From CAVWXT01 sp963759115 (GTDB lineage Bacteria > Planctomycetota > Planctomycetia > Pirellulales > Thermoguttaceae), in NCBI GenBank assembly GCA_963759115.1, contig CAVWXT010000001.1, positions 1,364,001 through 1,428,000 on the forward strand: DNA of 64,000 nt, written 5' to 3'. Under the pieces are notes generated by a model, which saw only the letters and a list, made by a program, of their open reading frames with translations, made no database searches and had not been told where the DNA came from. The position numbers were made by a program, and so were the translations under genes. Shown here piece after piece: positions 53,854 to 62,833 of the stretch (its first letter is position 1; every line of letters starts with the position of its first letter).

Positions 53854-55191
53854 ATGTCCGAGCCACGGGAAAGAAACCATCCCCCGGTGACAGTGCCGTT
53901 CGCGGCTACTCCCGCCGGAGAGCCTCCGTCGATTCGCGACTGGGCGAACCCGTGTGTCTGGACGGACCGCATGTTGGCGACACTCGAACAAGGAGTGCGA
54001 GGAGGAAGATGGCACACGCTGATCGACAAGGTGTACGCGCCGCTGAACCTGTTTGCCGCCCGCAGCCATGTGATCGGCAACCGGGGAGCAGCGGGGGTGG
54101 ACCATCAATCGGTCGAGGGCTTTCAGGCCAATGGCCAGAAAGAACTGGACAGGCTGCACGAGGCACTGCGGACCAATGCGTATCGTCCGCAGGCCGTGCG
54201 GCGAGTCTGGATTCCGAAACCGGGCAGCAAGGAGCAGCGGCCGTTGGGGGTTCCGACCGTGCGTGACCGCGTGGTGCAAACCGCGCTGTTGCACGTGCTG
54301 GAACCGATCTTCGACGCCACGTTTTCGCAAGCCAGTTACGGGTTTCGACACGGACGAGGGTGTCATCACGCCCTGGAACGGGTCGAGGAACTGCTCGGCG
54401 CTGGTCGCGTCTACGTGGTGGACGCGAACCTCAAGAGTTACTTTGACACGATCTCGAAGCCACGGCTGATGACGCGACTGCGCGAGAAGGTGTCGGACAG
54501 CCGGGTGTTGCGTTTGGTGGAGATGTTCCTGGAGCAAGGCGTGATGGACAACCTGCGGGAGTGGACGCCCGAAACGGGCACGCCCCAAGGAGCAGTCCTC
54601 TCGCCCCTTCTGGCCAACATCTACCTCAACCCGCTGGACCACGTGCTGGACAACGCCGGTTTCGCGCTGGTCCGTTATGCAGACGACTTCGTGATCTTGT
54701 GCAAGACTCGCGAGGAGGCGGAAGCGGCCTTGGCGATGGTGCAACGTTGGGTCAACGAAAACGAGTTGACCCTGCATCCGACCAAAACCAAGATCGTGGA
54801 CGCCCGCATCGAGGGTTTCGATTTTCTGGGCTATCGCTTCCGCGGCGACTTGCGTGTGCCGCGGCAAAAGAGCCTGCGGAAACTCAAGGAGGCGGTCCGC
54901 GCGAAGACCAAGCGCACGAACGGGCATGACCTGCCCTTCACGTGTGCTCGACTGACGCGGCAACTTCGCGGCTGGTTCACCTACTTTCGCCATTGTCGCG
55001 GGTCGGTTTTCCGCCAACTGGACGGCTGGATTCGTGGTCGGCTGCGTAGCATGTTGCGGCGGCGACAGAAACGGCGCGGACGGGGCCGCGGAAGGGACCA
55101 GCAGCGTTGGCCCAATCGCTTCTTCGACGAGCAAGGGCTGTATTCCCTGCAAACCGCCCATGTCTGTTTCGCTCAACCCTTTCGGAGGTAA
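53854..55191 (+). CDS. ltrA: Group II intron reverse transcriptase/maturase
   Basis: The protein (445 residues from the ATG at 53854 after GCAGGAAG) has RT domain 1-7 features: GAAGVDHQSVEGFQANGQ, RRVWIPKPGSKEQRPLGVP, QASYGFRHGRGCHHALERV, TPQGAVLSPLLANIYLNPLD, and the active site YADD at residues 275-278. The thumb/maturase part has FTCARLTRQLRGWFTYFRHC. The basic tail RRRQKRRGRGRGRDQQRWPN is DNA-binding-like. No HNH motif is found at the C-terminus. It should promote splicing and retrohoming. Confidence 0.95.
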   Translation: MSEPRERNHPPVTVPFAATPAGEPPSIRDWANPCVWTDRMLATLEQGVRGGRWHTLIDKVYAPLNLFAARSHVIGNRGAAGVDHQSVEGFQANGQKELDRLHEALRTNAYRPQAVRRVWIPKPGSKEQRPLGVPTVRDRVVQTALLHVLEPIFDATFSQASYGFRHGRGCHHALERVEELLGAGRVYVVDANLKSYFDTISKPRLMTRLREKVSDSRVLRLVEMFLEQGVMDNLREWTPETGTPQGAVLSPLLANIYLNPLDHVLDNAGFALVRYADDFVILCKTREEAEAALAMVQRWVNENELTLHPTKTKIVDARIEGFDFLGYRFRGDLRVPRQKSLRKLKEAVRAKTKRTNGHDLPFTCARLTRQLRGWFTYFRHCRGSVFRQLDGWIRGRLRSMLRRRQKRRGRGRGRDQQRWPNRFFDEQGLYSLQTAHVCFAQPFRR

Positions 55192-55205
55192 CACCATCAA
55201 CTGGA

Positions 55206-55238
55206 GAGCCGGATGCGGGAAATCCGCCAGTCCGGTTC
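55206..55238 (+). ncRNA. Group II intron domain V
   Basis: This 33-base hairpin has lower-stem pairing GAGCCGG/CCGGTTC, a two-base bulge region, and an upper stem TGCGG/CCGC capped by a GAAA loop. It is the catalytic core that binds metal ions. Confidence 0.9.
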
Positions 55239-55380
55239 GGAGGGAGGGGGGCCGCAACCCAATGCGGCCTCCCTACCTCTATAAGAAAAGTGGCTCGAAG
55301 GAGACCTTTCGTCATTTCTATCCAATCGACCTACGTGCAACAACGAGGCAACGTCCGCGACGGTCCCAACCACCCCAATT

Positions 55381-55632
55381 TCACTCACGGCGGGCTTCCT
55401 CCAACACCTCATCAGCGGTGTACTGAAATGGCGAAACGCCGAACTGCGCGAGCGCAGCGACAAACTCCGTGCGGGAGAGACCGGCGATCGTGGCCGCCCG
55501 CTCTTGAGTCACTCGTCGCAATTCATACCATTTCACGGCAGCGGCCAACCGCAACTCCCGCGCAAAGTCCGCCGGATCGGTGCGTAGTGCAGCTAACGCC
55601 TCCTCGGGCATGTCGAGCGTCATGTGGACCAT
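55381..55632 (-). CDS. UPF0175-family protein
   Basis: The 83-residue protein has MTLDMPEEALAALRTDPADF, LRLAAAVKWYELRRVTQERA and AGLSRTEFVAALAQFGVSPF, the UPF0175 signature. Members look like small winged-helix or HTH regulators and often act as antitoxins to PIN-like toxins. No such toxin is seen next to it. It lies 20 bases after the next upstream small gene on the same strand. Confidence 0.85.
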   Translation of the reverse strand: MVHMTLDMPEEALAALRTDPADFARELRLAAAVKWYELRRVTQERAATIAGLSRTEFVAALAQFGVSPFQYTADEVLEEARRE

Positions 55633-55651
55633 ACGACATTCTCCCCAATCT

Positions 55652-55915
55652 CTAGCCCGGCTTCTCCAACAGTTTCTTCAACAAATTGGCAACCAGGGCC
55701 GGATTATCGCTTCGCAGCAGGTGCTGAATCTGGTCTGCGGATACCTTTAATTTTGCCAGAACCTCGCCTACCCGTTTCCACACCCGCGCACGGGTTTTGC
55801 CCTCGGCCAGGTACAAATCGGTCACCAGTTCGCCCAACCGCTGGAGCATGATCTCGTCGCGGTTCTCGTAGTATTTGCGGATGATGCGGTCTTGATAATT
55901 GGAACGTTTGGCCAT
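55652..55915 (-). CDS. Conserved hypothetical protein of planctomycetes
   Basis: The 87-residue protein starts MAKRSNYQDRIIRKYYENRD and is helical with many charged residues (EIMLQRLGELVTDLYLAEGK). I recall similar proteins in planctomycetes with no known role. It is upstream of the UPF0175 gene, so they may be co-transcribed, and divergent from murJ. Confidence 0.75.
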   Translation of the reverse strand: MAKRSNYQDRIIRKYYENRDEIMLQRLGELVTDLYLAEGKTRARVWKRVGEVLAKLKVSADQIQHLLRSDNPALVANLLKKLLEKPG

Positions 55916-56082
55916 ACTCGATCGGATGACGTGATTCCAGGGTATCCATTCCGTTTGGCCCCGGCGTTCGCGCCAGGTTCGGGGATCTGTGTCATTATGG
56001 GGATTCCGGCAGCCGGTGCCAGGGGGCGGGAGCGGATCGGAAACGCCCGGCATAAGTGCCACGGGTGAAGCGACATTCCTTT

Positions 56083-56111
56083 TCCCCTTCCCCCTGCCGC
56101 CCTCCCCCTTT
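56083..56111. repeat. Pyrimidine-run repeat, fourth copy
   Basis: CCTTTTCCCCTTCCCCCTGC and CCTCCCCCTTTAC lie just before murJ, similar to the runs at 34798 and 35582. Confidence 0.6.
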
Positions 56112-56114
56112 ACT

Positions 56115-57749
56115 ATGGGCCGCATGAGCCGCGGCACCCGACACCCTCTGATTACCGGCACGGTTGTCACCAGCCTGGGCACCTTGGCCTGCCGCGTGCT
56201 GGGGATGCTCCGCGACATGGCCACTGCCTCGCTGCTGGGCTTGGCCGGCGGGGGGATCATGGACGCCTTCGTGATCGCCTTCCGCATTCCCAACCTCTTC
56301 CGCCGCCTGTTTGGCGAAGGGGCGCTGACGGCCAGTTACCTGCCCGTGCTGACGACCCACTTGGAAAACGATCGGCAAGCGGCCCGCCAGTTGGCCAGCG
56401 TGGTGGTCACTTTGTTGGCGATCTTGCTGGCCGGGCTGGTGGCTGCCGGTGAATTGCTCTTCGGCCTGGCATGGCTGATCTGGGGCGACGTGCCGGGCGT
56501 GGCTTTACTGATGGGTCTCTCGGCCGTGATGTTGCCCTATCTGCTGCTGATCTGCATCGCCGCGCAGTTGACCACCATGCTCTACGCGGCGCAGCACTTC
56601 ACGGTGCCCGCCCTGACGCCCGCCGTGTTGAACATCGTGTGGTTGGTAGCAGCCTGGGCGGTAGCGCCGTGGTTCGCTCCGAATCAGGTGGCCCAGGCGT
56701 ACGTGCTGGCGGTGGCGGTGGTAGTGGCCGGCGCGGCGCAGGTGGTGGTGCAATTGCCCACGCTCCGTCGGCTCGGGTTTCACTTCGACTACAATTGGTC
56801 GGTGGCCCGCGAAGGGCTCGGGCAGATCGGCCGCAACCTGGCCCCGATGCTCGTGGGCCTGGCCGTCACGCAAATCAATACCTTCAACGACAGCCTGATC
56901 GCCTGGGGCCTGGCCGCGGCCAAGGATGGGCCGCAGTACATTCCGTGGCTGGGCGGCGCCGTGCGTTACCCGATGCAGCAGGGCGCCGTGGCGGCCATCT
57001 ATTACGGCGAGCGGCTGTACGAGTTTCCCTTGGGCATTGTGGGAACGGCCGTGGCCGTGGCCATCTTTCCCTTGCTGAGCCGTCACGCGGCCCGCGGCGA
57101 CCGCCAACAATTGGGCGCCGACATGACGCTCGGGCTGCGGTTGGTGCTTTGCCTGGGCGTGCCGGCCGGCGCAGGGCTGATTCTCTTGGCGGAGCCCATT
57201 GCGCGGCTCCTGTTTCAGCATGGGCAGTTTCAGCCGGACGACACGCTCCGCGCTGCACGGATGATCGCCTGCTACGCCAGCGGCGTGTGGGCGTACTGCG
57301 CCTCACAGGTCGTGGTGCGAGGTTTCTACGCCATGAACGACACCGGCACGCCGGTGCGCGTGGCGGCCTGGATGGTCGGCCTGAACCTGGCGCTGAACTT
57401 GACGCTTATTTGGCCGTTGGCCGAGGCGGGGCTCGCGGTGGCCACTTCTCTGGCGGCGGCCGTGCAGGTGTTCGTGCTGACGGCAATCTTCGCCCGGCGC
57501 CATGCGCGGCTGGGTTGGCGGCCATTGGCCGCCGCTGCCGCTCGCACTGTGGTGGCAACGCTGTTGATGAGCGTGGTGGTGTGGACCGTGCGCGCGGCGA
57601 TGCCCGAGGGCGGCGGTCTGAAGAATGAATTGCTCCAGGTGCTCGTGCCGATCGCGCTGGGCGGGGCGGCCTACTGCGGGGCCTACGGGTTGCTGGGTGG
57701 CCGCGAGTTGGGTATGCTGATGAGCGGAGGCGATAGGCATGATGAATGA
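56115..57749 (+). CDS. murJ: Lipid II flippase MurJ
   Basis: MurJ flips lipid II across the cytoplasmic membrane. The 544-residue protein has about 14 membrane segments and family landmarks: GTLACRVLGMLRDMATASLL, DAFVIAFRIPNLFRRLFGEG and ALTASYLPVL near the N-terminus, FAPNQVAQAYVLAVAVVVAG, and NDTGTPVRVAAW in the C-lobe. Charged pore residues such as RDM and RRLF are conserved. The stop (HDE-TGA) comes from a repeat. ATG at 56115 or 56124 may start. Confidence 0.93.
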   Translation: MGRMSRGTRHPLITGTVVTSLGTLACRVLGMLRDMATASLLGLAGGGIMDAFVIAFRIPNLFRRLFGEGALTASYLPVLTTHLENDRQAARQLASVVVTLLAILLAGLVAAGELLFGLAWLIWGDVPGVALLMGLSAVMLPYLLLICIAAQLTTMLYAAQHFTVPALTPAVLNIVWLVAAWAVAPWFAPNQVAQAYVLAVAVVVAGAAQVVVQLPTLRRLGFHFDYNWSVAREGLGQIGRNLAPMLVGLAVTQINTFNDSLIAWGLAAAKDGPQYIPWLGGAVRYPMQQGAVAAIYYGERLYEFPLGIVGTAVAVAIFPLLSRHAARGDRQQLGADMTLGLRLVLCLGVPAGAGLILLAEPIARLLFQHGQFQPDDTLRAARMIACYASGVWAYCASQVVVRGFYAMNDTGTPVRVAAWMVGLNLALNLTLIWPLAEAGLAVATSLAAAVQVFVLTAIFARRHARLGWRPLAAAAARTVVATLLMSVVVWTVRAAMPEGGGLKNELLQVLVPIALGGAAYCGAYGLLGGRELGMLMSGGDRHDE

Positions 57750-57822
57750 TGAATGATGACTGATGAATGACGTCGCGGCGGCGGTTGATTCATCATTCAT
57801 CAATCAGCATTCATCATTCCGC
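57741..57822. repeat. ATGATGAATGATGA-type hairpin repeat, copy 2
   Basis: ATGATGAATGATGAATGATG on the left and TTCATCATTCATCAATCAGC on the right form an inverted repeat beginning inside the last codons of murJ. It is related to 4011-4101. Confidence 0.8.
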
Positions 57823-57831
57823 CGGTGCCTC

Positions 57832-58140
57832 TTGAAACAGATCATTGCGGTGGTCAAGCCGTACCTGGTTGAGAAGGTGCTCGACGCATTAAAGCTCGCG
57901 CCGGTGGAGGCGTGCGGCGTGTGCGAAGTAAAGGGCTACGGACGGCAGAAGAGCTATCTCGACGAGTACCGCGGCAGCGAATACTCGATGGCCTATCTGC
58001 CCAAGGTCGAGATCTCCCTGTGGGTCGACGACTTGGCCGTGGAGGAGGTGGTGCGGATGATTGTCGAGGTGGCGCGTACGGGACGGATGGGCGACGGGAA
58101 GATTTTCGTGCTCCCGGCAAGTTCGGTATTGCCGACGTGA
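57832..58140 (+). CDS. P-II family nitrogen regulatory protein
   Basis: The 102-residue protein begins at a TTG (MKQIIAVVKPYLVEKVLDAL) because no ATG is available in frame near the family N-terminus. The T-loop is GRQKSYLDEYRGSEYSMAYL, with a Tyr in the YRGxEY motif that carries uridylylation in GlnB/GlnK. The C-terminal KIFVLPASSV follows TGRMGDG (the B-loop). No amtB is adjacent, so the target is unknown. Confidence 0.9.
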   Translation: MKQIIAVVKPYLVEKVLDALKLAPVEACGVCEVKGYGRQKSYLDEYRGSEYSMAYLPKVEISLWVDDLAVEEVVRMIVEVARTGRMGDGKIFVLPASSVLPT

Positions 58141-58187
58141 GGCCGCGATCAGTGGCCGCGATTCAAGCGACCGCTGGTCGCGGCTTT
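58141..58187. repeat. GCGACCGCTGGTCGC palindrome pair
   Basis: GCCGCGATCAGTGGCCGCG and AAGCGACCGCTGGTCGCGG form two short hairpins right after the P-II stop, similar to the 9577-9660 cluster. Confidence 0.6.
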
Positions 58188-58273
58188 GTATGGGATACGA
58201 AGAAACGACGCCAGCCCGGGCGCTGGGGGCCGGGCTGGCAAGATGGCCGGGGATTACCGCCCCCCGTGTCGGT

Positions 58274-58516
58274 TCAGGCCGACGGGCGGCGGTAATGTTG
58301 GTAAGCTAGGATGACTTCGTAAAGATCCATCGAGATGGTAACTTCGTCGTCCGCGAAATCTCGCAGCCAGGTCCGTTGCGATTGCACCGCATCGGCCAGC
58401 AGCGGCATGATTTCCATCAACGGGACCGTCACCGACTCGCGTTGCGTTTCGGCGACACTGACGTTGGCGGAGTCTTCCTGAGGGCCGTAGTAGACGCGCA
58501 GATGGCTGGCGTTCAT
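58274..58516 (-). CDS. Small conserved planctomycete protein
   Basis: The 80-residue protein reads MNASHLRVYYGPQEDSANVS and ends MDLYEVILAYQHYRRPSA. It is one of the small proteins I recognise as widely conserved in planctomycetes, with the LLADAVQSQRTWLRDFADDE core, but with no known function. It is divergent from tex. Confidence 0.75.
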   Translation of the reverse strand: MNASHLRVYYGPQEDSANVSVAETQRESVTVPLMEIMPLLADAVQSQRTWLRDFADDEVTISMDLYEVILAYQHYRRPSA

Positions 58517-58617
58517 GGGGGCTTCCTTCCTTGATGTGCCCACCCTGTCTGTGTCGTGTTGTATCGGCCGGGGGTGCCTTGCGGGTTTGATGTTTTTCGA
58601 GGAAAATACGGTTTAAT

Positions 58618-61600
58618 ATGGCAAGCACGGTAACGATTGACCTGCGGCAGGTGGGACGCGGCTTGGATATCCCGCTGCGCCAGATCCAAGCCACGGTAGA
58701 GTTGCTCGACGAGGGGAACACGGTCCCGTTCATCACCCGCTACCGCAAGGACCAGACGGGGGGGTTGGATGAGGAGCAGATTCGGGAGATTCAGGGGCGG
58801 CTGGCAAAAATGCGGCTGCTGGCCGACCGCAAGCAGACCATCCTTCGCTCGATCGAATCGCAGGGCAAGCTCACCGAGCAAGCTGGCCAAGCAGATCCTG
58901 GCCGCCACGACGACCAAGCGGCTGGAAGACCTGTACCTGCCGTACAAGCCGAAGAAGCAGACGCTGGCCACACTGGCCCGCTCGCGCGGCCTGGAGCAAC
59001 TGGCCCGCGAGATTCTCGAGGCCTCGCCGGCCTGCGCCGACCTGGACGCCCGGGCGGCCGATTTCGTCAACCCGGACCGCCAGGTGCCCACCGCCGCCGA
59101 TGCCCTGTTGGGCGCGGGCCACATTCTTGCCGAGCAGTTCAGCGAGCAGGCCGAGTTGCGCCAGCGGCTGCGCGAGGTGTTGCAGCGGACGGGCGTGTTG
59201 GTGAGCAGCCGGGTGCCCGTCGAGACCAAACCGGCCGTCGTGAATAAGCCGAAGCCGGCCGCCGACGTCGCGCCGGCGGCCGAGCCGGCCGTATCCACCG
59301 TGGAAATTGCCGCTGAGACAGTCGCCGCACCGGCGGAATCGGTTGCCGAGACGAATCCTGATCCTGCGCCGGAGAGCTCGCCCTTTGCGGCCGAGCCGCC
59401 GCTCGAGACGGCGCAAAACGCAGGGTCCGCCATGCGGACCACGGACAGCGCGACGGATAACGACACGGTCCGCACGGCGGACCCTGCCGACTCCGCCAAA
59501 ACGCCGCCGGTTGCTGATGCCCCGACCGATGCGGGCAACCCTGTCGCTCCGCAACCGGCCGTCGAGGTCGTCTCACCAGACTCCCATCCTGCGGAAGCGG
59601 CGGCTGCCGACGCGGCGCCCGTTGCTCCTCCTCCGCAGCCATCCCGCGCCGCTGCGCAGCGGAAGCTGGCCCGGCAGCAGGCCAAGCAGGCACTGCAGAA
59701 GAAGCGGGAACTGAAGAAACAGAAGGTCGAAGAGAAGAAGATCAAGGCCTTCCGCGACTACTTCGACTACCGCGAGGAGGTCAAGAGGATTCCGCCGCAT
59801 CGCGTGTTGGCCATCAATCGCGGCGAGCGGGCGCGGGTGCTGCGGGTGAAGCTCGAATCGGACCTCCAGGCGATGGTCGACGTGCTGGACGAAATGCTCG
59901 TGCCGCCGGGCCATCCCCACGCCGACTATCTCCGCGGCTGCGCCCGCGACGCGCTCAGCCGCCTGATCCTGCCCAGCCTGGAGCGCGACGTCCGCCGCGA
60001 GCTGACCGATCGGGCCGAACTCCACGCCGTGGGCGTGTTCGCCAAGAACCTCCGCAATCTGCTCTTGCAGCCGCCGGTCCACAACCATCGCATCCTGGCG
60101 GTCGATCCCGGCTTCAAGAGCGGCTGCAAGCTGGCCGCGCTCGACCAGTTCGGCAACCTGCTGGGCCACGGCGTGATCTATCTGGTGGGCAAGCCCGACC
60201 GCCGCGACGAAGCCCGGCAAAAAGTGCTCGATACTGATCCGGCAGCATCAACTCACCGTGGCGGTCATCGGCAACGGCACCGCCTGCCGCCACGCCGAAG
60301 ATTTCTTCGCCGAGCTGATCGAAAAGGACCTGAAGGACCAGGGCGTGGCCTACGTGATCGTCAACGAGGCCGGCGCCAGCGTCTACTCCACCAGCCGCAC
60401 TGGGCCGCGAGGAGTTGCCCGAGTGCGACGCCACGCTCCGCGGCGCGATCTCCATCGGCCGGCGCTTGCAGGACCCGTTGAGCGAACTGGTGAAGATCGA
60501 TCCGGCCAACATCGGCGTCGGGCTGTACCAGCACGACGTGAAGGCCAAGCACCTGCGACCGTCGCTGGACGAGGTGGTCGAATCGTGCGTGAACTACGTG
60601 GGCGTGGACGTGAACACGGCCAGCCCGGCGCTGCTGCGCTACGTTTCGGGCCTGAACCAACTGACGGCCCGGCGGCTGTACGAACACCGGCGGGAGCACG
60701 GGCCGTTCCGCACCCGCGAGCAACTCCGCGAGGTGCCCGGCCTCGGCGAGGCGACCTTCGTGCAGGCGGCCGGCTTCCTGAAAATTCCCAGCGGCGACAA
60801 CCCGTTGGACGCCACCTGGATCCATCCCGGAAAGCTACGCCGTGGCCAACCGCGTGCTTGGAGCGGCTGCACGGCGCCGCGGCCGATCTGCGCGAGAAGG
60901 AAACCGCCGCCGCCTTGGCCGAACGCATCGCCCAGGTCGACCTGGAATCGCTGGCCAAGGAGTTGGAGGTCGGCCTGCTGACGCTCAAGGACATTCTGGC
61001 GCAGTTGGCCCGGCCGGGCCGCGATCCCCGCGAGGACCTGCCCGCCCCGGTGTTCAAACGCGGCGTGATCAAGCTCGAAGACCTTTCGCCCGGCATGGAA
61101 CTGACCGGCACGGTGCTGAACGTGGTCGATTTCGGCTGCTTCGTCGACATCGGCATGCACGACAGCGGCCTGGTCCACGTCAGCCGGCTGGCCGACAAGT
61201 TCGTCCGCGATCCGCACGACGTGGTGGCGGTGGGCGACATCGTCAAGGTCTGGGTGATGGAGGTCGACAAGGAGCGGCGGCGGGTGTCGCTGACGATGGT
61301 TCGGCCCGGCACGGAGCGGGCCAAGCAACTGCGCTACACGGGCAAACCATCGGCGAGAGAGGCCGGCCGAGCAAGGCGCCAGGCCGCACGGCGAAGGTCG
61401 CCGCCCGCAGCGTCCGCCGCGCCCGGGCGGTCCGCAAGGACGCCCGGCCGGTCAGCAAGGACCGCCGCAAGGCCGGCCGCCGAGGCCGCAGGGCCGCGGC
61501 CGGCCCGAACGCGAGCAGCATCGTCCGCCGCCCCGCCCGCGCCCGGCGCCCAAACCGCTGATTCCCATCACCGACGCCATGAAGGCCGGCAAGGAGCCGA

Positions 61601-61878
61601 TGCGGACCTTCGGCGACCTGCTGCAATTCTATCAGCACAAGACGGTTGGCCCGGAGGACCATCCACCGCCGGCCGTCGAGCAAGCGCCGGCAGCGGAGCC
61701 AGCGCCCGCGGCCCAACATGAAGCACCGGCGATGAAGGACGAGTCCCCGGTCGTGAGGGAAGAGGCGCCGGCGGTGAGGGAAGAAGCGCCCCCGGCGAAT
61801 CAAGAACCGCCGGCCGGCCGGGAACCGCAGGCAGTCGTCGCAGGGCCGGCCGTGGCGGAAAACCCAGAGTCCGTTTAG
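58618..61878 (+). CDS. tex: Tex-like RNA-binding transcription accessory protein with a long insert (frame breaks)
   Basis: Tex binds RNA and affects transcription. Conserved pieces are NTVPFITRYRKDQTGGLDEE, TTKRLEDLYLPYKPKKQTLA, the YqgF-like FGNLLGHGVIYLVGKPDR, GAISIGRRLQDPLSELVKID with GVGLYQHDV, the HhH (LREVPGLGEATFVQAAGFLK) and the S1 domain (TGTVLNVVDFGCFVDIGMHD). A Pro/Ala-rich insert from about residue 200 to 345 includes a palindromic element. The C-terminal tail is also Pro/Ala/Glu-rich. Breaks lie near 58882, 60232, 60395, 60830 and between 61350 and 61550, mostly one extra base. Confidence 0.9.
59420..59487. repeat. Palindromic element family C, inside tex
   Basis: Arms 59420-59440 and 59467-59487 of 21 bases, with GCAGGGTCCGCC, enclose a 26-base loop. 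It is the same 68-base length as 36300-36367. Against that copy the outer base pair has changed on both sides (T-A to C-G), which preserves pairing. It is translated as GSAMRTTDSATDNDTVRTAD with no stop. Confidence 0.92.
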
Positions 61879-61913
61879 CGGCCGACGAATCAACAATTGT
61901 CGCATTTTGAAAC

Positions 61914-61978
61914 GTACTCCTCACGCTCCGCGTGAGGCTGTGATGGCGGTTTGGCCTCACGCGGAGCGTGAGGAGTAC
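61914..61978. repeat. Perfect 25-bp inverted repeat after tex
   Basis: Arms 61914-61938 and 61954-61978 (GTACTCCTCACGCTCCGCGT and complement) are exactly complementary around a 15-base loop. It lies 36 bases after the tex stop. No T tract follows, so it is more likely a repeat than a terminator. Confidence 0.9.
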
Positions 61979-62032
61979 GACAGTAATTGAATCGCCGGTC
62001 CTTAGCGGCCGACGGCACGTCGGCCCGGCGCC

Positions 62033-62353
62033 ATGCAAGCTCTGGAACCGAAGATCCTCGATGAAATGGTGCGGCGGCTGGTGGCCGAGTTCCAGCCGGA
62101 GCAGATCATCCTCTTCGGTTCCTACGCCTGGGGCGAGCCGAACGACGATAGCGACGTCGATCTTTTTGTCATCGTCCCCGACAGCGACGAACGTTCTATC
62201 CAGCGAATGCAACGGGCGCATCGTTGCCTCATCGGCATGGGCGTGTCGAAAGACGTCTTGGTGAAGACGCGTGCCGAGGCGGAACGCTACCGTCACGTGC
62301 TTGCTTCGCTGGAGCACAGAGTGTTTGCCGACGGGAGAGTGCTCTATGGATGA
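62033..62353 (+). CDS. MNT-type nucleotidyltransferase antitoxin
   Basis: The 106-residue protein has the minimal nucleotidyltransferase motif GSYAWGEPNDDSDVDLFV (GSxxxG and DxD). In HEPN-MNT systems the MNT protein AMPylates and silences the HEPN toxin. The stop overlaps the HEPN start by eight bases, as is typical. Confidence 0.88.
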   Translation: MQALEPKILDEMVRRLVAEFQPEQIILFGSYAWGEPNDDSDVDLFVIVPDSDERSIQRMQRAHRCLIGMGVSKDVLVKTRAEAERYRHVLASLEHRVFADGRVLYG

Positions 62354-62762
62354 AACTCAGCGAGGCTTCGTTCGGCAGTGGCTGTGCAAGGCACGTACCG
62401 ATTTGGAATCCGCCCGAAGGCTGGCCGCGTCGCCGGACGCGATTCTGGAGGCGGCATTCTTTCACTGCCAGCAGGCGGCGGAAAAAGCCGTGAAGGGTTA
62501 TCTTGCCTATCGCGGTCATCCCTTGGAAAAAACGCACGACGTTGAGAAGCTGGTCGAGACGGCAAAGTCCTACGAGCCGCGTTTCGCAGCATGGCAGCAG
62601 GCTGCCGCAGACTTGACGCCATACGCCACCGCGTTCCGGTATCCGTCCGACACGATCGATCCGGACGAAGAAGAATTTCAGCAGGCCGAGCAAGCGGCCG
62701 CGGGGTTGTTCGCCTTCGTATGTTCGCTGCTGCCGGAAGACGCTCGACCGCCACAAAGGTAA
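62346..62762 (+). CDS. HEPN-domain RNase-type toxin
   Basis: The 138-residue protein starts MDETQRGFVRQWLCKARTDL and has FHCQQAAEKAVKGYLAYRGH, the helical HEPN core, plus YRYPSD-like spacing near FRYPSDTIDPDEEE. HEPN toxins cleave RNA; the R-x4-6-H motif seems to lie in the RxxxxH vicinity near KTHDVEKL. It forms a toxin-antitoxin pair with the MNT gene. Confidence 0.85.
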   Translation: MDETQRGFVRQWLCKARTDLESARRLAASPDAILEAAFFHCQQAAEKAVKGYLAYRGHPLEKTHDVEKLVETAKSYEPRFAAWQQAAADLTPYATAFRYPSDTIDPDEEEFQQAEQAAAGLFAFVCSLLPEDARPPQR

Positions 62763-62833
62763 AATTCTCGCTGTAGGGCAACGACCGGCGGAATGGCGGT
62801 CGCGGCGCTGGCCGGTCTTGGAGCGCCGAGCGT

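Larger units (their letters stand above)
53360..55282 (+). mobile_element. Group II intron with reverse transcriptase/maturase
   Basis: The 5' end GTGCGTCTCTGAAAACG matches the GUGYG rule. The 1.92 kb element encodes one RT gene in domain IV. Domain V is at 55206-55238 (GAGCCGGATGCGGGAAATCC). A domain VI stem GGGGGGCCGCA/TGCGGCCTCCC follows, with an unpaired A eight bases before the end. The 3' end is ...CTCTAT (AY rule). It is inserted directly after a hairpin, the site preference known for class C introns. The RT has no HNH endonuclease domain. It seems complete. Confidence 0.93.

Noticed and set aside
53299..55257. A 652-codon open frame on the minus strand across the intron
   Set aside because: It lies opposite the RT gene and the intron RNA, has no recognisable domain, and is explained by high GC and the conserved RT on the other strand.
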